DNA of 64,000 bases from Caenorhabditis remanei (GCF_010183535.1 NC_071328.1:1612001-1676000); one strand, 5' to 3'; counted from the first letter of the stretch, positions 20,801-31,932 are shown. Notes: generated by a model from the sequence alone, not told the origin. Translations and numbers: made by a program.

Positions 20801-23800
20801 TAGTTAACAACGTTTTGATAGCTCTTCACGCTTTTGAGCTGTGCGCCTTTGAAGTAGAGAAGCTACTTTCTAAAGTTTAAAGGCGCATACCTCAAAAGTG
20901 GGCGGAGCTATCAAAAAGTTGACAACTACAAAAATAGAGATCTTGAGTTGTTTTACAAGAAAAATATAAATTTGAAAAAAATGAAACACAACTCACACAG
21001 TGACACTTCTGCAAATTTCTCGAAAGTTTCAAATTTTAGTGAAATTTGATTATTTTTATGGCGCTGTCACAGCGTTATTTTTTCGTCCAATTTTATTAAT
21101 TTCACTATAATCATGTAGATCAAATCTAGATCTTCATTTTTCTAGTTGACAACTTTTTGATAGCTCCGCCCACTTCTGAGATATGCACCTATAAAGAGCG
21201 CGCTCTTTCTTCCCACGCTCTTTCGCCTCCCAATTTTTAAAGGCGCATATCTCAAAACCGTGCAAAGCTATCAAAAAGTTGTCATCTAGAAAAATGTAGT
21301 CCTAAATTTGATCTACCTTACAGTACTACCTACAACTCCGCCGCAAACCCCTATTCTACACCGTCAACCTCGTCTTCCCATGCGTCGGAATCTCGTTTCT
21401 AACTATTCTCGTATTCTATCTCCCATCAGATTCCGGAGAAAAAGTCACTCTGTGTATCTCGATTCTTGTCGCTTTGACTATCTTTTTCTTGCTTCTCACT
21501 GAAATCATTCCGGCCACTTCCATCACTTTGCCACTCATCGGAAAGTACCTACTGTTCACTATGGTGATGGTGACACTGTCAGTCGTGGTTACTGTAGTTT
21601 GTGAGTTTTTTTTTGTTGAAAATTTGGGGAAAAGCATTCGAAAATAGCACTATTCAAGACTCTTAAGAAAAAAAAACCAAAAATTACATTTTTTGAAAAA
21701 CTTAAAAAAAAAATATCTTGTCCACGAGGAGTACACAAAGAGATTTCGGATTTTTTGAGTTTTTTAGTGATTTCAAAGGTTTTTGATCAATTTTTCACCA
21801 TTTTGATTGGTAAATCGTGGGAAAAAGCGGAAAAAAAAACTTATGTTTTTAAAAATCGGGAAAAAATCATAAAAATCACCGAAATCCTCAAAAAACCCGA
21901 AATCTCCTCGTGTACTCCTCGTGGACAAGTTTAAATTAATTTTTTGAATTTTTGTAAATCTTTTCGTTTTTTGAGTTAAATTGTTGAAAAAATACATAAA
22001 TTCACAAAAATCTGCAAAGCCGTCGCGTACTCCTCGTGGACAAGAAGATTTTGAGTTTTTTGAAAAAATGTGATTTTTCGAGTTGTTTCCTTAAAAATCT
22101 CGTGTACTCCTCGTGGACAAGAAAATTCAAAATTTTCGAAATTTTAGAGTTTTTTTTGTTGTTTTTTCCAACAGAAAACTCAAAAACCGAAATTTCTATA
22201 AAGCCGTCGTGTACTCCTCGTGGACAAGACGATTTCGAGTTTTTTTCTAAAAAGTCTCTTGTACTCCTCGCAGGCAAAACTAATTTAAAAAATTCAAAAA
22301 TTTTACAGTTTTTTTGTGTTTTTCCACCGAAAAACTGAAAAAAAAACCGAAATCTCTCCGTGTACTCCTCGTGGACAAGAAGATTTTGAGTTTTTTGAAA
22401 AATTCAGCTTTTTCAAGTTTTTTTCTTAAGTCTCAAAAAACTGAAAAACAACTCGTGTACTCCTCGTGGACGAGACATTTCAAAATTTTCGAAATTTCAC
22501 AGTTTTTTGTGTTTTTCCACCGTAAAACTCCAATTTTTCAGCTCTCAATTTGCATTTCCGTACTCCAACAACCCATTTGATGCCAAATTGGGTAAAGAAG
22601 GTGTTCCTAAAGTGGCTCCCTAAACTCCTCTTCATGCGGCGACCAATCGATGATTACGAGGAGAAATTCGACGAGAAAAAGAAGCCGAAAGACGGGAAAA
22701 TCGCGTTGAACGTGCATGCGCATCGAGTGTCGAAAGACGTCGGACACAAATTGAAAAATGCGACGATCGATGACACTATTCAGAAGATGTACTACTCGCC
22801 GCCAGTGGTGAAAGCGTTCGAAAATATTTGTTTTATTGCCGAATTGCTGAAAAAGAAGGATCGAGACGATAAGATTGATGAGGACTGGAAATACGTGGCT
22901 ATGGTGTTGGATCGATTGTTTTTATTGATTTTTTCAATCGCTTGTTTTGTGGGAACGGTTATCATTTTGTTGAGGGTAAGTAAGTGCGCTCTAATTGGAT
23001 TGCAGAGGAGCGCGAATGGTTTCAGGCAAAATTTAAATTTTATCCGCCGGAAAGGGTAATTTTTGGCACAAAACGCGCTCTACCAGACTTTACGAAGCTA
23101 TTTTGGTGGCCGGGGCCTAGAAATTTCTCGGCCACCGGCTCTTTTGGCCTAGACGGTTTTCTAGGCCACGCCTGTTAAAAATTCGAAAAAATATTTGATT
23201 TTCAATTTTTTTTCGAAAAACGTGCTTAAAAATTGGTTTTTGAGAGTAAAATGCGAATTTCTTGGTTTTTGGACTCCAACTCAAAAAATTCCATTTTTAG
23301 GCGGAAAAAGGTAATTTTTGGCCTAATAAGGGTGATTTTTACTTAAAAACTCGAAAAATCAATCGTTTTCGATCCAAAAACGATGTTTTAACTCAATTTT
23401 CAAAATTTCTGCAAATTGTCGTACGGTGTTTGCACACAATCTAAACTACAGTAACCCGGAGCCGGGTTTCTGGCTAAAAATACTGGAATTTTACGATTTT
23501 GACCGATTTTACCCAATGTTGCCAATTTTTAATGGTTTCAAACGCGCTCTACTGGATTTCATACAGAACTTTCGGGAAAACCGGGACAAGACCAGTTTCG
23601 GAGGCCGAAGACTACCAAATTTCAGGTTTTTTGAAAATTTTCGTTAGAGCGCGTTTGCATACTCTAAATATTTACTCGAATTTCAGCCCCGCCCCCAAAA
23701 CAAGAGTACTCCTGTTTTAGGGGCGGGGCTAAAATTTGAGTATTTCGTAAACACGCTCTAACGTAAATTTAAATAAAAAAACATAATTTTGGCTGTCCTC

Positions 23801-24568
23801 AACCACCAGGACTCGTCTTTTTCCCGATTTTTCTGAAAAATCTTTCAAAAATCCGGTAGAGCGCGTTTGAAATCATTACAAATAGTAAAATTTGTTAAAA
23901 TCGGGCAAAATCGACTAATTCCAGTATTTCCAGCCAGAAAATTGGCTCCGGGTCACTGTAGTCCAGATTGTGTGCAAACACCGTACGACAATTTGCAGAA
24001 ATATCGAAAATTGAGTAAAAATCGTTTTTGGACCGAAAACGATTGATTTTTTGAGATTTTAACGTAAAAATCATCTTTTTTTGTCCAAAAATTACCTTTT
24101 TCCGCCTAAAAATAGAATGTTTTTGAGTTACAGTTTAAAAAAACCGGGAAATTCGCATTCTACTCTCAAAAATCAAATTTTAGGCAAGATTTTTGACAAA
24201 AATAAATTGAAAATCAAATCTTTTTTCGAATTTTTAACAGGCGTGGCCTAGAAAACCCTTCTAGGCCACAAGAGCCGGTGGCCGAGAAATTTCTAGGCCA
24301 CGATCTGATTCTCAAAAATTCGTCTAAATTCCGGTAGAGCGCGTTTTGAACGCTGAAAACTTTCAAAATCAGCTAAAAATTGCCGATTTTTTGAGAAAAA
24401 AACCGCAAAAAACCAAAAAAATATAATTTTCTGAAAATTCAAATAAAAATTGAAAAATAACAAAAAATTGCGCATTTCCAGGCTCCCACGCTCTACGACA
24501 CGCGAAGTCCCATCGATCTACAGTACCGGCCGGCTAACCTATCGGCGAATCCAATTATTAATGTCTAA
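17820..24568 (+). CDS. unc-38: Nicotinic acetylcholine receptor alpha subunit UNC-38, 515 aa
   Basis: Subunit of the levamisole-sensitive ACh-gated cation channel of nematode body-wall muscle. Eight exons: 17820-17953, 19265-19334, 19431-19585, 19638-19788, 20047-20286, 21324-21600, 22542-22975 and 24482-24568. Order of parts: signal peptide ([14 protein letters not shown]..), agonist-binding ectodomain starting [16 protein letters not shown], loop-A region VPDIVLYN and the cys-loop [15 protein letters not shown]. The vicinal Cys pair YPSCCPQ defines an alpha subunit. TM1 to TM3 follow, with GEKVTLC before TM2 (cation-type GEK motif), then a long TM3-TM4 loop and TM4 ([19 protein letters not shown]). 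It ends [11 protein letters not shown]..., as I recall for C. elegans UNC-38. Introns 1, 6 and 7 are swollen by foldback elements, and intron 4 carries a tRNA-like fragment. Polyadenylation signal at 24628. Confidence 0.92.
18012..18620. mobile_element. Nested foldback in unc-38 intron 1
   Basis: Outer arms (ACTTTAAAGAAGAGCGCC, ATACACACAAATGGTGGCGC) enclose a complete ACTAGGGAAGG-family foldback (18165-18465), so one element inserted into the loop of another. Inner arms end at AAAAGCATTAATGTGTC. Confidence 0.7.
19849..19915 (-). repeat. tRNA-like fragment in unc-38 intron 4
   Basis: On the minus strand it reads GTGGCGCAACCGGGTAAGC (A-box-like) followed 35 nt later by AAGGGTTCGAGTTTTGCCC (B-box-like). 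Acceptor pairing is lost. A SINE-like or pseudo-tRNA remnant. Confidence 0.5.
20358..20605. repeat. TTGATAGCT foldback, unc-38 intron 5 (first of three)
   Basis: Arms TAGATCAAATCTAGCTCTAC..GACAACTTTTTGATAGC and the mirror AGCTATCAAAAAGTTGTCAAC, with the GAGAGAGCGTGCGAAAAGAG centre. Confidence 0.65.
20770..21320. repeat. Two further TTGATAGCT foldbacks, unc-38 intron 5
   Basis: One copy at 20770-20945 with almost no centre, and one at 21113-21318 whose right arm runs straight into the TTACAG acceptor of exon 6. With the copy at 20358 they make up most of the 1-kb intron. Confidence 0.65.
21717..22473. repeat. Eight copies of GTGTACTCCTCGTGGACAAG in unc-38 intron 6
   Basis: The 20-mer, or a 1-4-base variant, starts near 21717 (reverse), 21911, 22026, 22102, 22209, 22259, 22361 and 22455, spaced 50-190 bp apart. 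The AT-rich spacers share TTTTTGAAAAA and TTTTCCACCGAAAACT motifs, so a 100-200-bp unit has duplicated. The 20-mer also occurs near 26415, 26650, 27168 (reverse), 27632, 48220 and 48385. Confidence 0.75.
22983..24360. mobile_element. 1.3-kb foldback filling unc-38 intron 7
   Basis: Long arms mirror each other: GGTGGCCGGGGCCTAGAAAT..TTTTCTAGGCCACGCCTGTT (23104-23176) against AACAGGCGTGGCCTAGAAAA..AAATTTCTAGGCCACG (24236-24302). Inner blocks GTCGTACGGTGTTTGCACAC (23418) and GTGTGCAAACACCGTACGAC (23971) pair too. AAACGCGCTCTACCGGA-type sequence recurs at four sites. The innermost pair GCCCCGCCCCCAAAACAAGA / GGGGCGGGGC lies near 23690-23730. The spliced-out RNA could form a hairpin of several hundred base pairs. 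Confidence 0.75.
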
Positions 24569-24627
24569 TTGACACTAATTAACGGGTATTAATTAGAAAA
24601 ACAATTTGATGGAAAACAAGAGAATAC

Positions 24628-24633
24628 AATAAA
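24628..24633 (+). terminator. Polyadenylation signal of unc-38
   Basis: AATAAA 60 bp after the unc-38 stop, within the 180-bp gap to the convergent gene. Confidence 0.55.
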
Positions 24634-24747
24634 AGCTATAATTAACTATAATTACAACAATTATTAATTAATACAACAAAATACAGGTGGTGGCCGAATT
24701 TTTGCATTTTTGCGATTTCTAGGCCACCAAATACACAGAAATTGAAT

Positions 24748-27700
24748 TTATTCAACAGGAATCGAAAAACCGCGTCGTTCTCTCTTAACGGGCGGTTCCG
24801 TCGAGGAGGAGATGGATCGTTTCACTCCAATCGGAATTTTTGGATAAATTTTACGAATTTGTGGCATTTCTTCGGAATTCTTTCGGACGACCTTCTCCTC
24901 TTTTGGAAGTTTCGAATTCGGACGCATTGACATCACTTCCATATAACATTTGGCCGCTTGGCAGTCTTGTTCGGTGCCCGCTGAAGGGAAAATTTGAAAT
25001 TTAGGTGAAAAAGTCGAATTTTTAGGTGAAAACCTTGAATTTTTAGGTAAAAACTCAATTTTTAGGTTAAAAACTTGAATTTTTAAAGGAAAACTATAAT
25101 TTTTAGGTGAAAAATCCATATTTTGAGGTGAAAAATCCATATTTTGAGGTCAAAAATTCAAATTTTTAGGTGGAAAACTTGAATTTTTAGGTGAAAAATA
25201 CAAAAAAACTCGAATTTTTAGATAAAAAACTCAAATTTTTAAATGGAAAAATCGAATTTTTAGGTGAAAAATTAAAATTTTAGGTGAAAAATGCAAAAAA
25301 CTCGAATTTTCAGGTAAAAAAACTCTATTTTTAGGTGAAAAATTCATATTTTGAGGTGAAAAATTCAAATTTTTAGATGGAAAACTTGAATTTTCAGATG
25401 AAAATCTTGAATTTTTAGGTGAAAAATCTATATTTTGAGGTGAAAAATTCAAATTTTTAGGTGGGAAACTCAGCATTTTAGGAGAAAAACTCAAATATTT
25501 AGGTGAAAAATTCGAATTTTTAGGTGAAAAACTTGAATTTTCAGCTGAAAACTTTGAATTGTTAGGTCAAAAATACAGAAAACTTGAATTTCTAGGTAAA
25601 AAACTAGAATTTTTAAATGAAAAACTCAAATTTTTAAGTAAAAATAGCAATTTTAGATGAAAAATCCATATTTTTAGGTGAAAAACTCGAATTTTCAGAT
25701 GAAAATCTTGAATTTTTAGGTGAAAAATTCGCTTTTTAGATCGCGCTGCGTGCGCGTAGCGGTTTATACTGAAATAAACGACGAATAAATGTTGAAATCG
25801 AATTTGGCACCATGCCAAGTCGTTGTGCGACGGAGCGCGTTTTCACGATCTCGCATTGCTGTGTTTTTTTTCAAGAAAATAAGACATTTCAACACGGTTT
25901 CAACAAAACGCGTCAAAGGTACGCCAGATCGATTTTAAAGCTGAAAACTTAAATTTTGAACTAGAAAAATTGTAGTTTTTCAGCGTTTTTAGCCGATCTG
26001 GCGCACCTTTGACGCATTTTGAACCAATTTTTTGTCATTTTTAGCCGATTTTTCAGATGATCTGGCGCACCTTTGACGCTATTCGAGCCTTTTCCTGCTT
26101 TTTTCAAGAAAATACGAATTTTCAACCTAATTTTCCTAATTTTCTCCCCAATCTCACCATTAAATTTCTGCCCCAAAATCTCAATATCTGCCTCTCTAAA
26201 CGCTCTCAAAAACGTCTCCAACGACTCTTTGGCGACTTTCGAATTGGATCGAAGTGGAAGGACGTCTGGGGGTCCCGTCAGGACACAATACAACGGATAG
26301 AGCATTGTTTGACCATTATGGAATAGAATATCGTAGTAGACTTCTGGTTCCGTGGGGGGAAGGTCGTAGCCGTACTGAAAAATGAAAATTACAAACGCGC
26401 TCTACCGAACTGTGTCGTGTACTCCTCGTGGACAAGTTGGGAATGAGGGTTTTGAGATTTGGAGTCGATTTTCTCGGGGCACAGTTCTTACAAGTGCGCT
26501 CCACCGAAATCCCCTTGAAAAATGTCTCTTTTTCTCTGCGCCTCTCAATTCCGCACACAATTTTCTCGCGGTTTCGGTAGAGCGCAGTAGTGGTGACAAG
26601 GAAAAATGAGAGTCCTCGAACAAACGCGCTCTACCGCACTCCGTTGTGTACTCCTCGCGGACAGGGTTGAGAAAGACATTTCGAAAATTAATTTTGAGTC
26701 GATTTTTTGTCTAAAATCGATCAAAAACAGGTCAAAATCGAGATTTTTGATGTTTGATGTTAATTTTCTCCAAATTTTTGAGTTTTGGACACAAAAATAT
26801 GAATTTTGAGTTGAAAATTGACGATTTCTTGTGATTTTCATTAATTTTTCTATTAGAAACAGTTAATATTATGAAAAAACCTTAGAAAATGCAGAATTCA
26901 ACGGTTTTTAGAGAATTTCTCATCGAAAAACCCCGTAAAACGAGAAAATGTCGTTTTTTAACATAAATTTCAAAATGTCTGTTGAAAACCCATGTATTTT
27001 CCAATTTTTCGAAAAAAAACGTTGGAAAGTTATCTATTCACCATTCCAAACGATATTTATGCTTTTTTCGGATGTCATCTTCAAAAATTCACAATTTTGA
27101 TGCGAAATTCCTAAAAAAATCCGTAAAAATCCAAGGTAAACCTCAAAAAAATAAAAATAAAAGACTTGTCCACGAGGAGTACACGGAGCATTTTTACAGT
27201 TTTTTCTTGTTTTTTTTTCTGAAAATCAATGAAATCTCTCCCAAACTTGCCCTCGAAATGTACACAGACATTTCGGCAGAGCGCACTTGTCTATTAGCAA
27301 CCCGCTCGTCTTACAACTGCGCTCCATCGCAAAACGAGAGAGTATTGGCGAGAGAGACGCAGAGTTTTTGTTGTTCGCGCGACAACACAAATTTTCACAG
27401 TTTCTGACCTTTTCTGCCATTTTTCGTAAAAATGTGCAAAAAATGTGAAACTCTGCGTCTCTCTCGCCAATACTCTCTCGTTTTGCGATGGAGCGCAGTT
27501 GTAAGACGGGTGGGTTGCTAATAGACAAGTGCGCTCTACCGAAATGTCTGTGTACATTTCGAGGGCAAGTTTTGGAGAGATTTCATTGATTTTCAGACAA
27601 AAAAAACAAGAAAAAACTGTAAAAATGCTCTGTGTACTCCTCGTGGACAAGTCCTTTTTTTATTTCTTTGAGTTTTAAGGTTTACCCTAGATTTTTACGG

Positions 27701-28889
27701 ATTTTTTAGGAATTTCGCATCAAAAATGTGAATTTTTGAAGATGACATCCGAAAAAAGCATAAATATCGTTTGGAATGGTGAATAGATAACTTTCCAACG
27801 TTTTTTTTTCGAAAAATTGGAAAATACATGGGTTTTCAACAGACATTTTGAAATTTATGTTAAAAAAACGACATTTTTTCGTTTTACGGGGTTTTTCGAT
27901 GACTAAAAACCGTTGATTTCTACATTTTCTAAGGTTTTTTTTTTCATTTTGACCGATTTTTTTGTTGATCTTGCCCCACCAACCGATTTCTTCCAATACG
28001 ACATCATCTGTTCATAATTCTCAAACGGCGCGTCTTCCGGAATTTTCCGATGAATTTTCACAATTTGTCCTTTTCCTAATTTCGGCAGACAAGTCACCCA
28101 TCTCGGACGGATTTGGCGGGTAATCGGACCGCTGGTCAAATCGGAAAATCGTTCATCGGCATCGAGAATCCAGTGCTCAAAAGGGTGGATTCTGATGTGT
28201 TCCGCGGTGAATTTTATGTATATATTGCCAGTTTCAGAGCAATGCGTCTTGATTTCTAGAAAAAAATTGATAAAAACTGAAAAATGTCAAAAAAAATAAT
28301 AATTTATTACGAATTCTCGGCAAATTTGTCTGTTTCCACCATAGAAAACCGTCCTGAACGAAGCAGTCGCCGATCTGAATGAAAAATATAAAAAATATTC
28401 TATTTTTGGCTATTTTTGGCCTAAAATATTGTACCCGAAACCATTTTACTCTCTCCATAAACCAAAAAACAGCGAATGGGAGGGATTCCTCGATAACCGA
28501 TGAGTCACACTCGCATTCCAGCTTAATCTGCAAAAAAATGAAAAAAATTTCATTTTAAAACCAATTTTCCTCACTGTCAAATGCTGTTTTTCCAGAAAAT
28601 CGATAATTTTCTCATTTTTCATAAATTCCGGCGATAAAATCACCAAAATTGTGCAAAAATCGCGTCGGGGGAGGGCTAGACACCCGCCAAATTGCTCGGC
28701 GACCTTCAAAAAGTCTCTGCATAATTTATTGAGAATCGCCAGCGCGGCGTTCTTCCGATTGTCGAATTCCATGTCGACCTGAAGGAAAATTTGTGATTTT
28801 TATCGATTTTTTGGCAGAAAAACCTTCAAATAATAAGTTTTCAACTTTTTTATATCGAAACTAGCCACTGAAATCACTGTCGATGCCAT
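24748..28889 (-). CDS. C18orf63-like (DUF4708) protein, 382 aa
   Basis: Family of unknown function conserved from worms to man (human C18orf63). Seven exons: 28889-28824, 28778-28575, 28527-28435, 28374-28311, 28255-27984, 26374-26158 and 24980-24748, all in frame. The best match is the central block. WVTCLPKLGKGQIVKIHRKI-PEDAPFENYEQMMSYWKKS-YGYDLP resembles the human GQIINIFHIIPPDCPF..YWKSLYGYVLPE. VYYDILFHNGQTMLYPLYC corresponds to human IYFKMLGERVFTYPLSC. The N-terminal part (MASTVISVASFDIKK) is alpha/beta, and the tail is basic and Ser/Pro-rich (PPVKRERRGFSIP), possibly nuclear. No catalytic motif is visible. The stop TAA overlaps an AATAAA hexamer. Intron 5 (1.6 kb) and intron 6 (1.2 kb) are repeat-filled. 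Confidence 0.78.
25005..25745. repeat. AT-rich minisatellite (GAATTTTTAGGTGAAAAACT)n
   Basis: About 35 imperfect copies of a roughly 20-bp unit (GAATTTTTAGGTGAAAAACT with variants) in DUF4708 intron 6. The minus-strand readings give periodic peptides such as FSPKNSSFSPKN, which account for several spurious ORFs. Confidence 0.85.
26395..26660. repeat. AACGCGCTCTACCG / CGGTAGAGCG inverted pairs
   Basis: Inverted and direct copies of ACGCGCTCTACCGAAC and CTCGTGGACAAG lie around a GAAATGTCTCTTTTTCTCTG core. Same family as parts of 15290-15340 and 47850-47950. Confidence 0.5.
26870..27960. mobile_element. About 1.1-kb foldback in DUF4708 intron 5
   Basis: The left arm (26878 onward: ACCTTAGAAAATGCAGAATT, ..CCATGTATTTTCCAATTTTT, ..GTCCACGAGGAGTACAC, ..CTATTAGCAACCCGC) is mirrored by the right arm ending at 27930 (ACATTTTCTAAGGT). 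The centre lies near 27395-27425. Arms of about 500 nt with few mismatches suggest recent insertion or ongoing arm homogenisation. Confidence 0.75.
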
Positions 28890-31108
28890 TTTTCTTCGGG
28901 AAATCACTGAAAAATAAAAAAATTCTCAATTTTCAAGGCTCCCCGTAAATCGACACGACGCAAACACTGTCACGTCAAAATGCACAGAAAAATTTCTACC
29001 GTAGTCAGCGGAGAGAAGAATAGGCTGAAAATGCTGACAATTAGATTAAAAATAGCTTGAACAATTGAAAAAAAATTACAATTCTATGAAAATTTTTGCA
29101 AAATTTAATTTTCTTCGCTTGGATTTGTCTGTAATGGCTCTGTCGTCAGATCTGCTGCATTGACCGCAAACACCGTCACGTAAAAATGCGGACCTTTCAA
29201 AAGGCGGTGCATTTGAAAAGAATCAACGAGAAAATGGCTTAAAAAAGCTGGATTTTTTGTCAAAAATATAATTTTTTAAGCTTTAATTCTCTATTTCAGC
29301 AGTTTTCAATTTATTTTTGCAATTATTTCATCATCTGAGCCATTATTTTAATCAATAATTGATTTATCATCATTTCTTCGTCAATTCCAGTTTTTTTTGT
29401 TTTTTCCGTGGCCTCTTCGTTCAGTTTTCCCTCTGTCTCTGTTTCCAGCAAAATCGTCTCGATTTTCTGCAAAAATCGATATTTTCGAATTTTCAAACTA
29501 AAAAATTAATCGATTTTTTGTTTTTTTTTTACAAAAAACATGTCAGAAATAGTGAGTTTGCGACCGTTTTCCGGGATTTTTTATCGATAAAAACATTTTT
29601 CACGGCCCTAGTGTCATATTTCAGCTGTTTTCGACATATTTCAGCGAATAGTTCTTCATCTGAGCTTAAAATTGTTGAAAAATCAATTTACGTCATTTCC
29701 TCTGTGAATTATAGAGTTTTTGCTTAGTTCCTCATCAGTTCGCATCATTTTCTTTCATTTTCAGCATTTTATTTTGATTTTTACCATACTTGCAAAATTC
29801 CGGCCCGGCCCGGTCGGCCCGGATTTGAATTTTTTTCACTAGAATTTTTTTTTTCAATGATTTTTTTTCAAAAGTTTTCCAAATTTTTTCCCAAGTATAT
29901 CTTTTATTCTTTCCGTTGCTTTTTATAATCATAATACTCATTTTTAGAGATATGTATCACTTGTAGAATAGAAACGGCCGTTTTTTAAAATAGTTTTTGC
30001 TGTTTTAATCAGAGAATTCAAAAAAAAAATCTTGGGTGCTCCTTTTCCGTTGTTTTAAAAGATCATAATGCTCATTTTCAGAGATATTGATCACTTTTTG
30101 GAGTAGAAAAAGAAAACAATGAGAAGTTGTCGTAAGATATGATACATTGTGACGTCACGGCGGGAAATATCGTCACGCAAAAATGCGGACCTTCAAAATT
30201 TTGATGATTTTTGAGAGTTTTCGCTGAAATTTAATGAAAATAATCTCAAATTTGATCACAAAAATGTTCACAAATTTGTTAATTTTCGCTCCTTCCGATC
30301 GTGGTTATCTCATTTTTATGCTTAGGCGACCGTTTTTTAAATAGGTTTCGCTGATCAGAAAATTTTTGAATATTAATTTTTGTCCGCTGTTTCTTCGTTG
30401 CTTTTTATAACCATAATGCTCATTTTTTGAGATATTGATCATTTTTAGGAGTAGAAACAGAAAACAATGAGAAGCTGTCGTAAGATATAATACATGTTGA
30501 CTTCAAAAATTGAAAACTTGATATTTTTTGAGAGTTTTTGTTGAAATTTACTGAAAATAATGCCAAATTTGACGCTTATTGTGCATTTTGTTCACTAATT
30601 TATTTTCGCTCTTTCCGATCGTAAAAATAACTATTTTGAAAGATAACTCTGTCCGCTGCTTCTCCGTTGCTTTTTATGATTATAATGCTCATTTTCAGAG
30701 ATATTGAGTATAGTTAGAGAACTTCAAAATATTGATTATTACTTTTTTGCTACTTCTCCGTTGCTTCTAATCGTGCTCTCACGAATTTTCGAGTTTTCTT
30801 TCGAATAGCGGTTGTTTAACTCATTTTCTAAGCTGCAGAATACAAAATTATTTTAGATTTTCTCTTGTCAACAGCTGCCTACCGTTTTCTACAGTTTACA
30901 GTTTTTTTTGTCAAAATCCTATTCTCGCTACCTGTATTGTTGCGTTTTGCTGTAATAAATACTTCAAAACTCTGTCACACTCTGATTTCCTACTCATCCA
31001 AAAGTTTCTTTGTTTTCTATAAAATGTTTTTCGCTGAAATCCGTTTTCACTACTTTCTTCGAGTCTTTTCTCATCATCCTTCTTGTTTCTTTCCAAAATC
31101 TCTCATGA
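28890..31108. other. 2.2-kb AT-rich intergenic region with a diverged 300-bp repeat
   Basis: No gene seen. The phrase CCGTTGCTTTTTATAATCAT-AATGCTCATTTT-AGAGATAT recurs near 29918, 30050, 30405 and 30670. ACAATGAGAAG(T/C)TGTCGTAAGATAT follows twice (30117 and 30464). GACCGCAAACACCGTCACG-type motifs occur at 28965 and 29160. Old tandem duplications of a roughly 300-bp unit. Confidence 0.6.
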
Positions 31109-31850
31109 CATTCACATTTTTCAGAACCGACGTCACATAGTTCTCGAAAACTTGAAGAAAAAGGCCATGATGAGTGTCTACAACAATCGCTCTAGCTTTT
31201 TTGATGCCGAAGATCCTCTTACGGGAGGTCTTCGCACGCGTGTCCTTAGGAACTACTCCGGATCAGTGGCTAGTCTATTGTTCCATGCGTTTAGGAGTAA
31301 GTTCTACTCGCACAGAATATACGCGAACCAAGTTCGCAAAGTAAAGTCGGAGATCCTCTTACGGGAGGTCTTCGCACGCGTGTCCTTAGGAACTACTCCG
31401 GATCAGTGGCTAGTCTACTGTTCCATGCGTTTTGGAGTAAGTTCTACTCGCACAGAATATACGCGAACCAAGTTCGCAAAGTAAAGTCGGAGATCCTCTT
31501 ACGGGAGGTCTTCGCACGCGTGTCCTTAGGAACTACTCCGGATCAGTGGCTAGTCTACTGTTCCATGCGTTTTGGAGTAAGTTCTACTCGCACAGAATAT
31601 ACGCGAACCAAGTTCGCAAAGTAAAGTCGGAGATCCTCTTACGGGAGGTCTTCGCACGCGTGTCCTTAGGAACTACTCCGGATCAGTGGCTAGTCTATTG
31701 TTCCATGCGTTTTGGAGTAAGTTCTACTCGCACAAATCGCGATGATTACATCCACACGGCGATACTGAATGATCCGGTGATTAAGTTTATGAGCGAATAC
31801 TTTTTCAACAGTTAAAAAATCTTTTCAAAACCTTTCTATCAATAAAATTG
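31109..31850 (+). pseudogene. Short locus with 140-bp tandem repeat in its ORF
   Basis: After a CATTTTTCAG acceptor (31116-31125) an ORF begins NRRHIVLENLKKKAMMSVYN..FFDAEDPLTGGLRTRVL and enters the repeat array at 31212. Because 140 is not a multiple of 3, the protein reads one frame in unit 1 and another in unit 2, then stops (TRTKFAK) at 31484. Units 3 and 4 repeat this, and unit 4 runs on into a unique tail (NRDDYIHTAILNDPVIKFMS..) ending at 31815, followed by AATAAA at 31841. A two-unit allele would encode one protein including the tail; the four-unit array breaks it. The family is not recognised. It could be a broken gene or a gene with unrecognised splicing. Confidence 0.4.
31212..31734 (+). 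repeat. 140-bp tandem repeat, 3.7 near-identical units
   Basis: Units start GATCCTCTTACGGGAGGTCT at 31212, 31352, 31492 and 31632, exactly 140 bp apart, and differ at only a few bases (for example TTTAGGAG versus TTTTGGAG, CTATTG versus CTACTG). Each unit contains the strong donor-like GGAGTAAGT and a weak acceptor-like CTCGCACAG. The near-identity points to recent expansion. Confidence 0.95.
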
Positions 31851-31932
31851 TGTCCATTTTCTTAACGTGCAGCTTTATTAACAACAAATCCAAAAAATGA
31901 TACAGTGAAGAAGTAGGAAGGTGGCGATGTTT

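Noticed and set aside
24981..25818. ORFs reading FSPKNSSFSPKN-like peptides
   Set aside because: They come from the minisatellite in an intron; the same unit is open in more than one frame.
30865..31140. 91-codon ORF upstream of the 140-bp repeats
   Set aside because: AT-rich, hydrophobic by composition, and it ends inside the acceptor region of the repeat locus.
31212..31734. CRISPR-like array
   Set aside because: Regular 140-bp spacing without variable spacers; this is a eukaryotic tandem repeat.
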